A DNA stretch of 64,000 bases from Morinoia aosen (GCA_030386875.1 CM059559.1:3345177-3409176), one strand, 5' to 3'. Shown: positions 1-12,298, counted from the stretch's first letter. The notes: generated from the letters alone by a model not told the origin. Program-made: numbers and translations.

Positions 1-3000
1 GCTGTGGAATAGAGATGACCAAAAATCGTGAAATCTTAACACTGGCTATAATGTGAGAATACTAATGACTTAAAACATTGAGATCTTAACATCTGATGAT
101 GCAGCAGTGCCGTGAAATAATTTGAAGAAACATGAGTTCGTAATAAATGAATTTGTCTTAATTGGACAGTTTGTTCAAAGATGAAAATAACTATGAGTCA
201 AATTTCTCCTTGCCATTAACTTATAAGAAAGATATGCCATTGGGAATCTTGATTTTACCATCTGGAGTGCTGCGCACCATTCATCACGGCCGCTGATTTC
301 GGCAACTGGAATATTCTTTTGAGAAGCGTGACGGTCATTTTCTGCCGTGATGAGTTCCCTTTCCTCGCTGGCGCAAGGGAAGCTCCGGTGCTCGCGTGAA
401 GTGTCAATTAGCTGTGTGTCTTTGTGGCTGATGATGTTTGCGGCTGCCATTGACGTGCGGGCCGCGTGATGATGGGGGGCGTGTGTGATGAAGTTGCGCG
501 GCGCTAGCAGTTCATGCTGACGATGTTTGCGGTCGCAAAAGATGTTCATATTCAGTGATGATGAGCGGTTTTTGTGATGGTTCGCTGCGCGCAGGTGATG
601 GTACGTTGTGGTGACTGATGATGTGTTTTGGTGCTGCTGGTCTGGTGCGGCTGTTAGTTTACTGATGTCTATGATGTGTGGGGATGGCTGAGGCTCAAAT
701 TTTGGGATTTTAGGCCAACGATGTTGTGACATGGAGGTTATTCTTATTGTCTGTGCAGGGGATGTTCACGCCTCGTGAATCATGATTGTTTGTGTATGCA
801 TTTTGTAGCCTTTCAATTTCAAGTGTTATCATGTCTTGATTATTGCAGCCTAGTTTGGGGAGACGTTCTTCGATATTTTTCAAGGTTGGTATGAAACATG
901 TATGAATTTTTTGGCCAAGATGGTGTGCTGAGGTAAATCCAAGAAGTGCGAGCGTGCAACCCCTCTTCTTTATAAATAAACTCGACTGGACCTCTGTTCA
1001 AGAAATAAGTCCTCACACACAAAGCCGAATGAGTAATTACACCTTAAAATGAAAAGTAAGGCGAAAATTGTTGTACGCATGGTCATCTTAATAATACAAA
1101 TAACAAAGTCTAAATGAATAAAATTGAACTTTTTGAACTAAACAGTTCATCTTCAGCAAAATAATTCTACGACAAAACAAAACTAATATGAGTAAATTAA
1201 AACTACACCGTACAAAATAATACCATGACATAAATAGAAAAGATTCGTACGTATAAAAATAAATATAAAAAATACAAAACACTTAGAAAACGTAAACTAA
1301 TGATTCGTGTTTGCGACGAGAAGAGGAAAGCACTTCGAGTATCGTTTAGAGGGGGTCTGAGCTTAAGATGTATAGCGACTCAAGGATGCGTAAATCAATC
1401 ATGTGAGGGGCACCTGCAAGGATTTTAAATGATTCACGGAAACAGGGACGTACAGTTTTCAGCAAGGGATCGAACAGAGGACAGGACCAAGAGGACTATC
1501 GGTTCTACGGCTAGAACCGACTGTGTAGAAGAACTGGTCGCCCTCCTGGTTACAGACCATTATTTTTTGGTTCATTGCTGTCTTGTTTTTCAGCACCTAC
1601 TACTTTCTTCTTCAACTTCAATCTTGTTTCAGAAACTTATTTCCTAATTGGCTGTGTTTATGCACATGAGTTTTTGTATGTGAACACACCTGGTGTAAAG
1701 ATTGCCCGTTCCCTAAACTCCCACTAAAAGGTGCCTTTATCCTTTCTCTCTTTGGAATACCTTTGCAGCGGTTAGAGAGGCTAAACTAATTTATCTAATC
1801 TTATTCAACTTCTAGTAGTGCATTGCTGCTGTTCATGAAAGCAATGAAGACTTTTGTTCTCATTACTGCTCCTGAAGGAAACGAATGTACGGACCATAGG
1901 GATGGAATCAGTACAGGGAATCCCAAATCAAAATTTGTGATGGAATCAGTATCAGTTTTGGAAATTTTCTTGATCAATGCTTTCCAAAATGTGATTGCAA
2001 ATTTCCTCTTCTCCGAGATTTTCTTTGAGCGAAGTATTACTGCTTCTGGTGAGAAATTTTACAAGAAATATTCGTAGAGTTGAGTCTGTGTCCCTGGCCG
2101 AGCGGTTGGATGAGATGAAACTTTTCATCAAGCTGAAGAAGAGCACCTGAAAACCATATTTTTCATGCATTTGGTAAAACGAAATTCTCTAACAAGCAGC
2201 AAATTTTGGTTTGAGTGTGATGTTTGAACTGGAAATTCAGGTGTATTTTATTTCAATTCTTTTTGCTTTGGCGTGTTTTCCCTCTATGGAACGTTTCTTT
2301 GATATTGAAAAAATTTCCAGAGAATTAGCTGCACCTTCAACGGCGTTTTTCCGGTCTAGAATTCATGTTCAAACATACCCTCACGTCGCGCATATTTTAT
2401 GAAGAGTTTTATTTTTATGCCTGCAAGAAAGTTGCCGCAGACCTCGTGCAGCAACGCACAGACTTTTATCCCGACGAAAGTGATTCGGAATTTTTTCGTG
2501 AGGCCTCTTGAACTTTGCAAATGCAATGTAAGCTTCATTTACGCCCGCAAATTTTTAGATTTCCAAGGAACACCCGTGGCTGCAGACCGTCGGCTCGTGA
2601 GCCACTTTGTATTCAGCGCCAGCAAAACGAGTCCAGGTTTTTGTTGACCACCTCGCGTTGAAGGGTGAACTCGCGTGCGGTTGTGTCAAGGTTACGTGGG
2701 GTAAAAGGGAACCAAGTGTGGCATGAGGACCGCAGTCATGACGGACCAAGCCAGAGTGCCCTCAGATAATGAATGGGGCGATGATCACCTCACTCATGGA
2801 CTGGGTAAAAAAGCCGGCTTTCAATAAGAGAAGGTTCTGTAGGGGTGATATAGCCACTTCAATCAACTGAGCAAATAAACGTTTAGGGAACGGGGCACCG
2901 CGTCTTCTGTGACTTGTTCGCGCGAGGGAGTTGAAGTGACGGGAAATTAACATTGCACAAAAGTTGTCTTTCTGAAATTGACTGCTGTCGCTCGTTTAAG

Positions 3001-4511
3001 GCGCTTTCAGGCGACTCCAATAGCACGATGGATAATGCCAGCACCAGCAGGAAAATTACTCTCGTTTGCGAGAAAACTGCCCCTCCCTGTGGACTTGTTT
3101 AGTTAGTTGCCATGGGTGGTGTCTGAGCAATAAAAATTATTCCAAAGAGCGTCATCCTATTGTGTATTTAAAATCATATAGATATTGCGCATTGTAAGTG
3201 CTGATGAAATTTCAATAACGATATGTAGGTGAGAAGTTAGTGCACTTTCGATGCAGTCATAAGCTAATTTTTTAGGGATTTTGAAATAGATTTTTAAGGA
3301 TCCATTTTGACAGGACAAGTCGGCCTCTGTGGAGGTATTGTACGGGGACCAAATTATTACGATAATGAAGCAGGGCCGGGCCCAGAGGGTCCAATTCAGG
3401 AGGCGACTACCGCACAAAATAAATATGAGGCCCAAGGCAACCACATTGGGTCCCTGCCATCGGTGGCAATTGGGAGAGGTTTTGTGCCGAATTCCTTATG
3501 TTGACGGACTGGTGTCGGCTGGCTTTTGTGAATATCGTGTTGCTGCTATAAACAAAAAAGCTTTGTTGGATCTTACAAGCGAAAACAAATAAAAAATAGC
3601 AAGTATAAATGTATGCACGTGTCCCGTCAAAATTGAAATTGTTTGACTCCTGGGAGAATTCATGGGTATATTTTTTACCACTATAAGAAAATCATTTATG
3701 TCTTGACTTGTTCTAACCTAACCGTTAGCTATTTATGATCTTGACATTCTAACTATAATCTTTCCTCTTGATTTTCTTCAAAAGAGGAGAAATGTTTGAC
3801 GCAGCACAGTTGTTTCTACGAGTATAATGACCATTGGTAACACAATGGAGAAGATACCCTCAATGCATAGGAAATACATAACCAGTTCTATACATGCAAC
3901 CATGAATTTTTGTTTGGGATGTGTTGTGGAATTTATAGTAGTTTATAATTTATTTATTCTTATTAACGGTTCAGAAAAAATATACTTTTTGTGATAAAAT
4001 AACGATTTTTTAAACACTTAAATCAAAATTGCTCACCAAGGAGATTTGACCATACTGCCTTAGCATAGGTGGTCATATTACATTCGCTCAAACTCCAAGT
4101 TATGAAACATTCCTAGAAAAATGATTTGCTTGATTAATAAATGCAAAAATTTATATCTCTTTTGTCGGCAACATTCCCAAGAATTTAAATGATATAAAAA
4201 AAATCTGGCATCCGCTCACCCTATTTGCAAGACAAAAATATTGCAGCAATGAAAATTGAATCTATTGTTCAAGGAAATGCAACATATCGCGAGGGAGAAG
4301 ACGAACCAAATGTGTTCAAAAATTTTTTAGCTAATCATAAATAATGATACACAGTTGTTGCTTGCTTGGTTTGTTGGTGCGCGTGTCTGTGACGCTCTTG
4401 AAGGATGCTTAATGACCGTATCTGTGATACGTGTTTCACCAGTGTACAGGTGCAAGAATATTTCAATCGGGAGTTCTATTTGGATGGATATGTTTGTTTG
4501 TCATCCATATG
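1..4511. other. Upstream region without a supported gene
   Basis: No coding exon could be supported in this stretch. It holds AT-rich non-coding DNA, a dispersed repeat copy at 1562-1812 (listed separately), and a 557-bp minus-strand open frame at 175-732. That frame is rich in His, Ser and Arg and arises from TGATG-rich sequence; it has no domain, splice or homology signal that I recognise. The stretch could be intergenic, or part of an intron in the 5' UTR of the downstream receptor gene. Confidence 0.5.
1562..1812 (+). repeat. Dispersed repeat family R1, copy 1
   Basis: The stretch runs from a TTTTTCAGCACCTACTACTT block, through a CCCGTTCCCT block and CTCTTTGGAATACCTTTG, to a tail GGTTAGAGAGGCTAAACTAA. 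The same blocks in the same order and orientation return at 59985-60180, and the later blocks return twice near 25.3-25.5 kb. The copies differ by many substitutions, so the family is old. It is probably a transposon remnant; I see no coding capacity. Confidence 0.6.
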
Positions 4512-4537
4512 TACAGCTTTTTAACTTTAATTTTAAA

Positions 4538-4830
4538 AAGCTCAAGTTTAATTTAAAAAAGCTCAAGTTTAATTTAAAAATGCTCAAGTTCAATTTAAAA
4601 AAGCTCAAGTTCAATTTAAAAAAGCTCAAGTTCAATTTAAAAAAGCTCAAGTTCAATTTAAAAAAGCTCAAGTTCAATTTAAAAAAGCTCAAGTTCAATT
4701 TAAAAAAGCTCAAGTTCAATTTAAAAAAGCTCAAGTTCAATTTAAAAAAGCTCAAGTTTAGTTTAAAAAAGTTCAACGTCAATTTAAAAAAGATCAAGTT
4801 CAATTTAAAAAAGATCGAGTTGAATTAAAA
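4538..4830. repeat. 21-bp tandem array in left arm of foldback element
   Basis: About 13 copies of a 21-bp AT-rich unit containing AAAAAGCTCAAGTTCAATTT. Since 21 is divisible by three, the array translates without stops (KLKFNL pattern on +, NLSFFKL on -); this is not evidence for a gene. The inverted counterpart is at about 5540-5770. Confidence 0.85.
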
Positions 4831-5534
4831 AAGTCTCAAGTAGGCTACATATAAAAAAAATCAAGTTCAATTTTGAAAAGCTTATGTTTCTAAAATTGCA
4901 TACCTATGTAATAATAATATAAGTAAAGTTTATTTGTGAGAATGCATATTTATTTAAAGGTACTGGCCCTGAAAATAGAGTAAATCGAATATCAGACAAA
5001 GCAAGTTGCTGTGATTTTGGACTCAATTTGACATTCAAGTTTTACATATGAATCATTTGCTAAACAGATCATCGCTACTTATATCTATTGACAAAAATGA
5101 TAAGAACATACTTTATGTAATAAGTAACTGTGGGACAATTAGCACATTGCACTGACTGAAAAGTTGAAGCTCAGTAATGTTCAATTTTCCAGTCAGTGCA
5201 GTTTGCTAATTGTCACACATTTACCTATTACATAAAGTTTATTTGCATCATTTTTGTCAATAGATAGAAGTACCGATGATCTGTTTAGCAAATGATTCAT
5301 AGGTAAAACTTGAAGAATGTCAAATTTAAATACAAAATCACAGCAGATTTGTTTGTCTGATATTCGATTTACTTTATTTTCAGGGCCAGTACTTTTAAAT
5401 AAATATGCCTTCTCTCTAATAAACTTTACTTCTATTTTTAATACATAAGTATGAATTATGAAATTTTAGAAACATAAGCTTTTCAAAATTGAAATTCATC
5501 TTTTTTTAAATATAGCCTGCTTGCGATTTTTTAA

Positions 5535-5775
5535 TTAAACTTGACCTTTCTTAAATTAAACTTGAGCTTTTTAAATTGAACTTGACTTTTTTAAAATTAA
5601 ACTTGAGCTTTTTTAAATTGAACTTGACCTTTTTAAAATTAAACTAGAGCTTTTTTAAATTGAACTTGACCTTTTTTAAATTAAACTTGAGCTTTTTTAA
5701 ATTGAACTTGACCTTTTTTAAATTAAACTTGAGCTTTTTTAAATTGAACTTGAGCTTTTTTAAACTAAAGTTAAA
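5535..5775. repeat. Tandem array in right arm of foldback element (inverted)
   Basis: About 11 units alternating AAACTTGAGCTTTTTT and GAACTTGACCTTTTT forms, the reverse complement of the left-arm array but more diverged between adjacent units. The two arms have therefore accumulated changes independently since the element formed or inserted. Confidence 0.8.
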
Positions 5776-5783
5776 AAGCTGTA

Positions 5784-8700
5784 GAAGATTTATTTGAATA
5801 AAGTATCGAATTCTGTGAATTTTAACGGACCGTGTACACTAATAATATCATAAAAGGCGAACGTTTAGTCTCCATATCTCAGGTACAATTCAAAATTTAA
5901 CTCGGCCACGGATTGATAGTGTGCTACGCTTTTTGTTGGTTTTCGTATGGGTGAACGTCACAAAACTCGGGGAAATTTAAGGGGAGCCTACAATTTGAAA
6001 GGCTTTTTTGTCCCTTAGATTAAATCTGTACAGTTGTATCCTAGATACCGTGGGCTCTCCTTTACGTCCGAAAGTTTCGTTGTGTTCGCCGTGACGATAA
6101 CTCACAAAAAAGCTGCAATCTGATCTGGTGTTGGTACTGCTGTTAACGTTGCAATTTTTGTGTTGATGTTTCTGTTGTTGTTTATGCTGCTGGTGCTGTT
6201 GTTGGTGTTGATGCTGTTGTTGGTTTTGTTGTTGCTGCTGGTGCTGTTGTTATTTGTGCTGTTGGTGCTGTTGTTACTGTTTGTTGTTGTTGCTGTTGTT
6301 GCTGTATGTGCTGTTGGTGATGTTGTTGCTGTTGTTGCTGTTGGTGCTGTTGGTGCTGTTGTTGCTGTTGGTGCTGTTGTCTAGGTGCACAGCTTCACCA
6401 CCGCTGACGGATGGCCGCAGTTCCTCGGCTCACTATCCATATTCTGAATGGAGTCGCGCTCCGAGTTCCTAGAAATGGTAATTAAGTATTCATCGCTCTT
6501 TCCGCGCCAGCTCTCCAGTTTGGACACTTATATATGCTCCCATGACTTCTCGTCAGCTGATCGCTTGAAACGTCAAAATTTAACACCTTAGGAAAGAAAT
6601 ACAGTATATTCATCATTTTCCTCAACTTTATTTAGTTTAGTTTACACACGCGCGGCCTGTTTACCCAGTTATGTGAACTAATGTGCGTAGCTTAGACAAC
6701 AACGTAGTGTATATATGCAACAGGGTGCAGCAGCAGATCTTCAGTATTTGTTGTACTGAACAACTACGCTTGCAACTCACCGTAGCTTTAGGGCGACTGC
6801 CTGTACTAGTGTAAGGTAAACTGTTCACTGTTTCTTGACGCTCTCTCCTGCTTTGGAACGAGATGAAGTGTTTTTCAGCGCTGTTCGAGTCGGGTGATGC
6901 AGCTCTCAACTCACGGTACAAGTGGTTATTATAATTATTAATATATCACGTCTCGTTACGTCATTAAAATTGATATTTTCTTTTAGCTTCGATTTTGGAA
7001 GAGTATCCACTTCATCGTCATTTGCGAACATTTCCACCGTTTGGAATAGCTGAGAGGGTCAATGTTCCTCCTCACATCTCACAACTGTAAAAGATAATGG
7101 TTTAAGCTCTCCGAACGAAAATTTGAAGAGAATTGCACACTCAAACACTCGTAAAAAATTGCACTCTCAAACAACCGTTGGCGCGCACTGTTTAGTTCAA
7201 TTTACAAACCCAATATATGTGCGTACCTTCAATGAAGGGAATTACTTCTCATTTTATTGATATTTCCATTGAGTTTCAAAAGAATATCACCTAGTTGCTG
7301 TGAATAGCTTTTAAATAAGGGCTTCACCCTGTAAAAGCTTCATCATTCAACGTATAGCTTTTCCACCCTTCAAACAACTGAAGTTTACCTCCTGATGCGG
7401 ATACATTATTGCCGTCTTTCATGTATTCCGCTTATCAAATTCGCGCAACACTTTTTTTGCCGCCCAAATAAAGCTGTAACAGTAAACTGCACGTCGTATT
7501 TATCAAGTGTAGCATTTTCTCTTAAAATGAAGCCATAATTACCAACTGAAAAATTATAACTCGCTATAATAAACCATAATGATCAACCGAAGTTATCTGG
7601 TCCGCTAAATGAAGCTATAATACTCGCGCACTCAATCTGCCAGCGGAAGATGCTAGGAGGTCCTACCTTCTTCACAAGCGTCCCGAGTATGACTGGGATT
7701 TGCAGATTACTAGTCTTAGTCTTTCGCCGGAGCCTCCTTGATTTTAGCCACCCAAGCATGGCAATTCTGTACTGGTTGATTAAAATCATAATTGCCGTGC
7801 GGCAGAAGTTACGCTGAGATTTCCCGGTGTTAGGCTCGTGTTTGTTCGGAACGAAAACTCATACTCAGTTATTTGATTGATTTTATTTTGATGCAGGTAA
7901 TCTTATTGTACCTTAATTGTATTTTAATGTTGAACCAGTATCTTTTCACGTTGTACAAGTTGTCCTTTGTTCGTGTAACTCACACAAGCCAAACACCATT
8001 GTGTTGTGTTAAACTGATGGTTTATTATTCGCAGTTGGACGTTAACAGTTCAACTCTAACTTATAAATTCGGATTTTTATCCGCAAGGAACTCAGTTTTT
8101 TCGTAAACGCACTAAATTTTTGTATGATTTATTAAAATTTTGACCCTGACAACTAAACCAAATTTATTAACTATGCTGCAATCAATTAGAAGTGTTGCGG
8201 AGACAGAATTTGTTACGGGAACATTTCAAGGGTTCACATGCTAAGATGTTCAGATCTGTCTTGCCTTCACCCTCTGCAATAATGCGGTCTCTAAAACTGC
8301 TGGATTTCTCATTTGTATCATTATTACAACTAATTGGTCGATTGTAAATTATTATATATATCAGTGATCAATTTACTCAATTCGCCACTTATGTAATTTT
8401 ACCACAGTTGACATACCAGTTTCAAAAGGCGCTACTCAGTCTCCCCTGTGTGACCGCCCACGTACTCTTGCCATGGTCTACGAATTCTACCTCAGTGTAG
8501 ACTCGGTAATGGCTTTCCCTTGTCCTTATCACAACACCGGCCATTTTTTTCTTGAAATCTACCTCATAGCGCATGTATCTGCATTACAAGGCGGCGTCTA
8601 CCCCTCTACCATGACTCATTCGCCCTCTACTGGTGTCCCGCTGCCCCTTATTTATGGAGGCGATAATGTGAGGGGACTGCAACAGGACTCGCTTTATCTG

Positions 8701-8835
8701 CGACCCGTGCTGATATTGCTGCGGTGTGGCCGCTGATGTGCTGCTCTCATTACGCCCTCTAAATGACTGCATCGTTGGCGCGCTCGCTGAGATATGCTGT
8801 GTGTGCCCAGTGATGTGTTCTTTTACGCTTCTTTG
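5784..8835. other. Non-coding stretch, little recognisable
   Basis: Apart from the CTG/TTG tract I see nothing here that supports a gene. Open frames are short, without splice signals or recognisable domains. Confidence 0.5.
6129..6380. repeat. CTG/TTG/GTT-rich simple-sequence tract
   Basis: About 250 bp of imperfect GTTGCTGTTGGTGCTG-like triplet repeats. It produces Leu/Val-rich open frames on the + strand that look like membrane segments but have no other gene features. I regard it as an imperfect microsatellite. Confidence 0.8.
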
Positions 8836-9212
8836 GATGTGTGTATTGAAATTTGGTGTGCTCTTTGTACGGGTGTGTTGAAATCGGATGCGCTTTTTGT
8901 ATGGGTGTGTTGAAATCGGATGCGCTTTTTGTATGGGTGTGTTGAAATCTCGTGCACTTTTTGTGTGGGTGTGTTGAAATCTGGTGCGCTCTTTGTATGG
9001 GTGTGTTGAAATCTGGTGCGCTCTTTGTATGGGTGTGTTGAAATCTGATGCGCTCTTTATATGGGTGTGTGGAAATCTGGTGTGCTCTTTGTATGGGTGT
9101 GTTGAAATCTGGTGCGCTTTTTGTGTAGGTGTATTGAAATCTGGTGCGCTCTTTGTATGGGTGTGTTTAAATCTAGTGCGCTATTTACATTGGTGTGTTG
9201 CAATCTTATGCG
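8836..9212. repeat. 32-bp minisatellite
   Basis: About 11-12 head-to-tail copies of a 32-bp unit with the core GTGTGTTGAAATCTGGTGCG followed by CTCTTTGTATGG. Copies vary at scattered positions (ATCTGG/ATCGGA, CTCTTT/CTTTTT), and both edges are more diverged than the centre, the usual pattern of a tandem array homogenised in its middle. Overlapping frames on both strands simply reflect the repeat. Confidence 0.85.
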
Positions 9213-10505
9213 TTGAATTACGTGAATCAAAGCTTGTTTTTCTCCCCTCTGGAAACATAAGACAGGCAAGAAGTTTGTATATCCTATGCTATAGGAATTA
9301 GCGAGTCTGAAAAAATACTTATAGGTTAATTTAACTAGAGATAGGCCTTTGAGATTTCCATCGTTCGTGCCCATTTTGTTTCTTGCATTTTTCATGCCTA
9401 TTTCTTTCGTTCTCTTCCTAAAATATTAGCTGTTCTATACACGGTATATCCTGTGCAGGAACTCACCTTGTACGTACATACATTTCCCATTATACACAGT
9501 TCACACTAAATATTTCCTTCTCTTTCTCTCCTAAGATGGCCTTTCTAATGGCTCTGGAGTTTATAACTAAAAGAATTGTAATAATGATGATGTTTTAAAG
9601 CTTGTATTCGAAAGACCTTTGAAGTATATAAATTTCGTTTTTTCTCCTGTTTTCATATTCCTTTGGTCTCAGTGAAGAGCCTGATCGACATGACAGCGGT
9701 TGGCGAATTTTACCAATTTCAGAACTTAATCTGTATTTTTACTTTCACACCATCTGCTTATGAGACGCTTCAGAATTTCCTTCTGCCTATTAGTTGGCTT
9801 CCATTCGAAATTTATTCATAAGTATTGATGGACAAATTTTATAAAAAATTTAAATTTTCAAAAAAATATAGGAATTTTCTACCATTTACCCTCGACGGTT
9901 TGTCCACTTGTCGGTTACTCAACACTAACAACCTTTGGTGTAACTTCCAACTTATCAAGCAAGAATTAAACATACGTGACAATTCCATATTACGTACTTT
10001 TTAACTGTAGTCCACTACTGTATCACGGTTTTTTCAGTGAATTATTATTTGTAAATTGTTTCTGTTCGTATATTCTGTGTATAAGTTACAGTCTGCATGC
10101 CCTCTCCTGCAACTTACCTCACATGCTAGTTCGAGCTTCGTATTCAAGCGGTTATGTTGGTTGGTTGTATTCCCATTCGGACATTCACTTATGCTACCCA
10201 AATTACACTCATGATGTGCACGGGTTCTAGTAACTCACGTGTTACTCGAGACTGATCGTACGTTTCAACTGCATTTCACGTCAATATTGGCGAGTTCTAT
10301 CTACTGATTCGACCTGTTGCTGTTGAATGTGCGACAGTGCTCTATTCTTGTACTGAAGCGATCCGTCGTTTGTTACCTAGTGCTGGTGCTGCAGTTATTG
10401 GTAGGATGCACGGCTTCCAATTTGAAACTACAACGAACGTAGGTAGACTAATCGCGCCATTATAGTACGCATTATATCTTCAGGACAACTTTTTTTGTGT
10501 TTCAG
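9213..10505. other. Region 5' of the first coding exon
   Basis: AT-rich DNA that ends in a strong 3' splice site (AACTTTTTTTGTGTTTCAG, AG at 10504-10505). This implies that the receptor transcript begins further upstream and that the sequence just before 10506 is a 5' UTR intron. I could not identify the untranslated exon, its donor or a core promoter with any certainty. Confidence 0.5.
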
Positions 10506-10515
10506 ATAGAAGAAA

Positions 10516-11700
10516 ATGGCTCGGCGAGACAACTGGCGAATAGCATGGTCGGTGCTCGTGATGCTGTGGGTGTCCTCACACCGTGCTGAGTCGCTATCGG
10601 CATCACAGCAGCAGCAGCACGCCGCCAGCACGACACTGCAGCATGACCCTCCTCAGGATGCAGCCGCCAAGTTTTCTGGGGATGCTGGTGTTGTGGCCGC
10701 TGGAGACACAAAGAGCGCAGCGCAAAGCCTGGGCGCACCGCAACACTTGTGGACGGCAGCTCCAGGTCTCCAAATGCCAGCTGGTCGGGCAAGTGCGGCA
10801 AAATTATTGAAGACTTCCACAGATGTTCGACTTTCACCGGAGAAGTCCCAGATTTCTGTAGAAGAAAATGTAAATCCGTTGGACGACAAGCAAATTCCCT
10901 CAGCGGACGAGTTCCAGACTCCGCAAAAGGATTTCTCTGTCCCAACCAATGCCTTAGCAGTCTCTGATCGAGATCCTGTGCCATATGATCGAGAGCTAGA
11001 AGAACTTGATAGCTTTGATCCCCATAGAAATGTTTTCAGTGTAGCCCCAGACGGGCTTTCAGATGGCCTAATTTTTGACATTATAAGTGAGGGAAGTTTA
11101 GAGAAAGTGTTTAATTCATCACAAAGTGACACTGTCCAGCTTGGAGAAAGTCTTCAGAGTGAAATAATGAAGACTAACTTACGTAGTAACGTTTTAAGAG
11201 AAAAAAGTAATACCAGTTCAAGAACTAGAAGAAAAGATGAACTTTTATTTAATATTAAAAACAATCCATTTGTAAATAAGCAATCAGGGTTAAGTGATGT
11301 AGCACCTAGCGTATACCTGGATGACATTCCTTTACACACACGTGACGATAGGCAACTAGTGAGAAGAGATAGCAATAACGTTAATTCTTCGCTCGTCCCA
11401 CTCTATCTAAACACGATGTCGCTGTACGAAAGCGAGGATGCGTTGGACCACGGCGCTCGGTACGCCCGGTTCGCTGACGTGAGTGGGGACGACCCCGACG
11501 ACTCGGACGTGTGCCACATCGGGATCCGCTACCCCAGGGTGGCAGACGCCAACAAGACCATCCTCATCGGGGTGCTCATGACCCAGGTGGGCAGCGTGCG
11601 GGAGCGGCTCGGCCTCAAGATACCCGGCGCCGTCACCTACGCCGTAAACACCGTCAACGAGCTCGACATCCTGCCTGAAGGCTACAAGCTGCAGTTTGAG
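10516..11700 (+). CDS. Receptor guanylate cyclase, coding exon 1 (signal peptide, N-terminal extension, start of ANF-receptor domain)
   Basis: Encodes residues 1-395. The exon begins at 10506 after a strong acceptor (TTTCAG); the ATG at 10516 is the first in the exon and has a good context (GAAAATGG). Residues 9-21 (IAWSVLVMLWVSS) form a hydrophobic signal-peptide core. Residues about 25-330 are a hydrophilic, acidic, low-complexity extension with a poly-Gln run (31-34), N-glycosylation sequons at N200, N232 and N290, a furin-type site RTRR at 236-239 and a dibasic RR at 283-284. The ANF-receptor domain begins near 348 (TILIGVLM) and continues with GLKIPGAVTYAVN and LPEGYKLQFE. In most family members this domain follows the signal peptide closely, so the extension is unusual. 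The donor is GAG|GTAAGG at 11701, phase 0. The middle of the exon (10800-11400) is AT-richer than its ends. The start codon is well supported; the role of the extension is unknown. Confidence 0.9.
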
Positions 11701-12020
11701 GTAAGGCGGATCTGCTCGAAAATTTGTAGTTTTCATGTATTAGATTACGGCTTTTATGTTTCTTGAATTTTATGTTTTGGATTAAGATTTTTTCGTTTCT
11801 TGAATTTTTCTGGTTTTTCGATTTCAACTTTTTCTATTCGCAGGAGAAACTTTTTGGTTTTCGTTTTTAGAATAAAAGTGCATTTCATCTCGCACGAAGC
11901 GCGTATTACCACAATTTGATGGCAAACATGAGTTGGCTGTTCTTTTTTCACAAAGAAGTAATTTAAATCAACAGCCATTTTACCAGTTGAAGCTTCAAAA
12001 GGGTGGCACAGGCTATGGCA

Positions 12021-12298
12021 ACAACTGTTCGGGTTGTCCGAGCTGTGTTTCAGGCCCCACCAGCTGCATTTCTGGCTTTATCAGCAGAAATTTAAGTATT
12101 ATGATCTGCAATTCAGACTGTACCAGCTGCAATTCAGGTTGTACCAACTGCAATCCAGGCTGTATCAGCTGCAATTCAGGTTGTACCAGCTGCAATCCAG
12201 GCTGTACCTGCTGCAATCCAGGCTGTACCAGCTGCAATCCAGGCTGTACCTGCTGCAATCCTGGTTGTACCAGCTGCAATTCCAGTTGTAGCAGCTGA
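12021..12298. repeat. 21-bp minisatellite rich in CAGCTG (E-box-like) motifs
   Basis: About 11-13 copies of a 21-bp unit of the form TGTACCAGCTGCAATCCAGG plus C. Roughly eight units keep CAGCTG, a palindromic E-box (the CANNTG class bound by bHLH factors); others read CTGCTG or CAACTG. The array lies about 320 bp inside intron 1, where an enhancer could sit, but regulatory function is only a possibility. The Cys-rich translation (CNPGCTS) is a by-product of the 21-bp period. Confidence 0.85.

Larger units (their letters stand above)
4514..5781. mobile_element. Foldback-like element with TA-flanked ends and tandem-repeat arms
   Basis: A 1,268-bp near-palindrome. The left end CAGCTTTTTAACTTTA (4514) is matched in reverse complement at the right end (TAAAGTTAAAAAGCTG, ending 5781). 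Both ends are flanked by TA (4512-4513 and 5782-5783), the target duplication typical of Tc1/mariner-class DNA transposons. Each arm starts with a tandem array of a 21-bp AAAAAGCTCAAGTTCAATTT-type unit (about 4540-4830 and about 5540-5770 inverted). Unique sequence of about 200 bp follows, pairing between arms (for example 4965-5160 with 5190-5395). The symmetry centre is near 5174. There is no transposase, so it is non-autonomous. Organisation resembles Drosophila foldback elements, whose terminal repeats also carry tandem subrepeats, but the TA flanks suggest mariner-type mobilisation. Confidence 0.8.

Noticed and set aside
175..732. 185-codon minus-strand open frame near the window start
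   Set aside because: Low-complexity His/Ser/Arg-rich translation of TGATG-rich DNA; no recognised domain, no splice-site support and no homology I can name. Left as unsupported, not disproved.
4538..4830. Lys/Leu/Phe-rich repetitive protein (KLKFNL repeats)
   Set aside because: A 21-bp repeat inside the arm of a foldback element; open on both strands only because of its period.
6160..6472. Leu/Val-rich frames resembling membrane proteins
   Set aside because: Produced by an imperfect CTG/TTG/GTT microsatellite.
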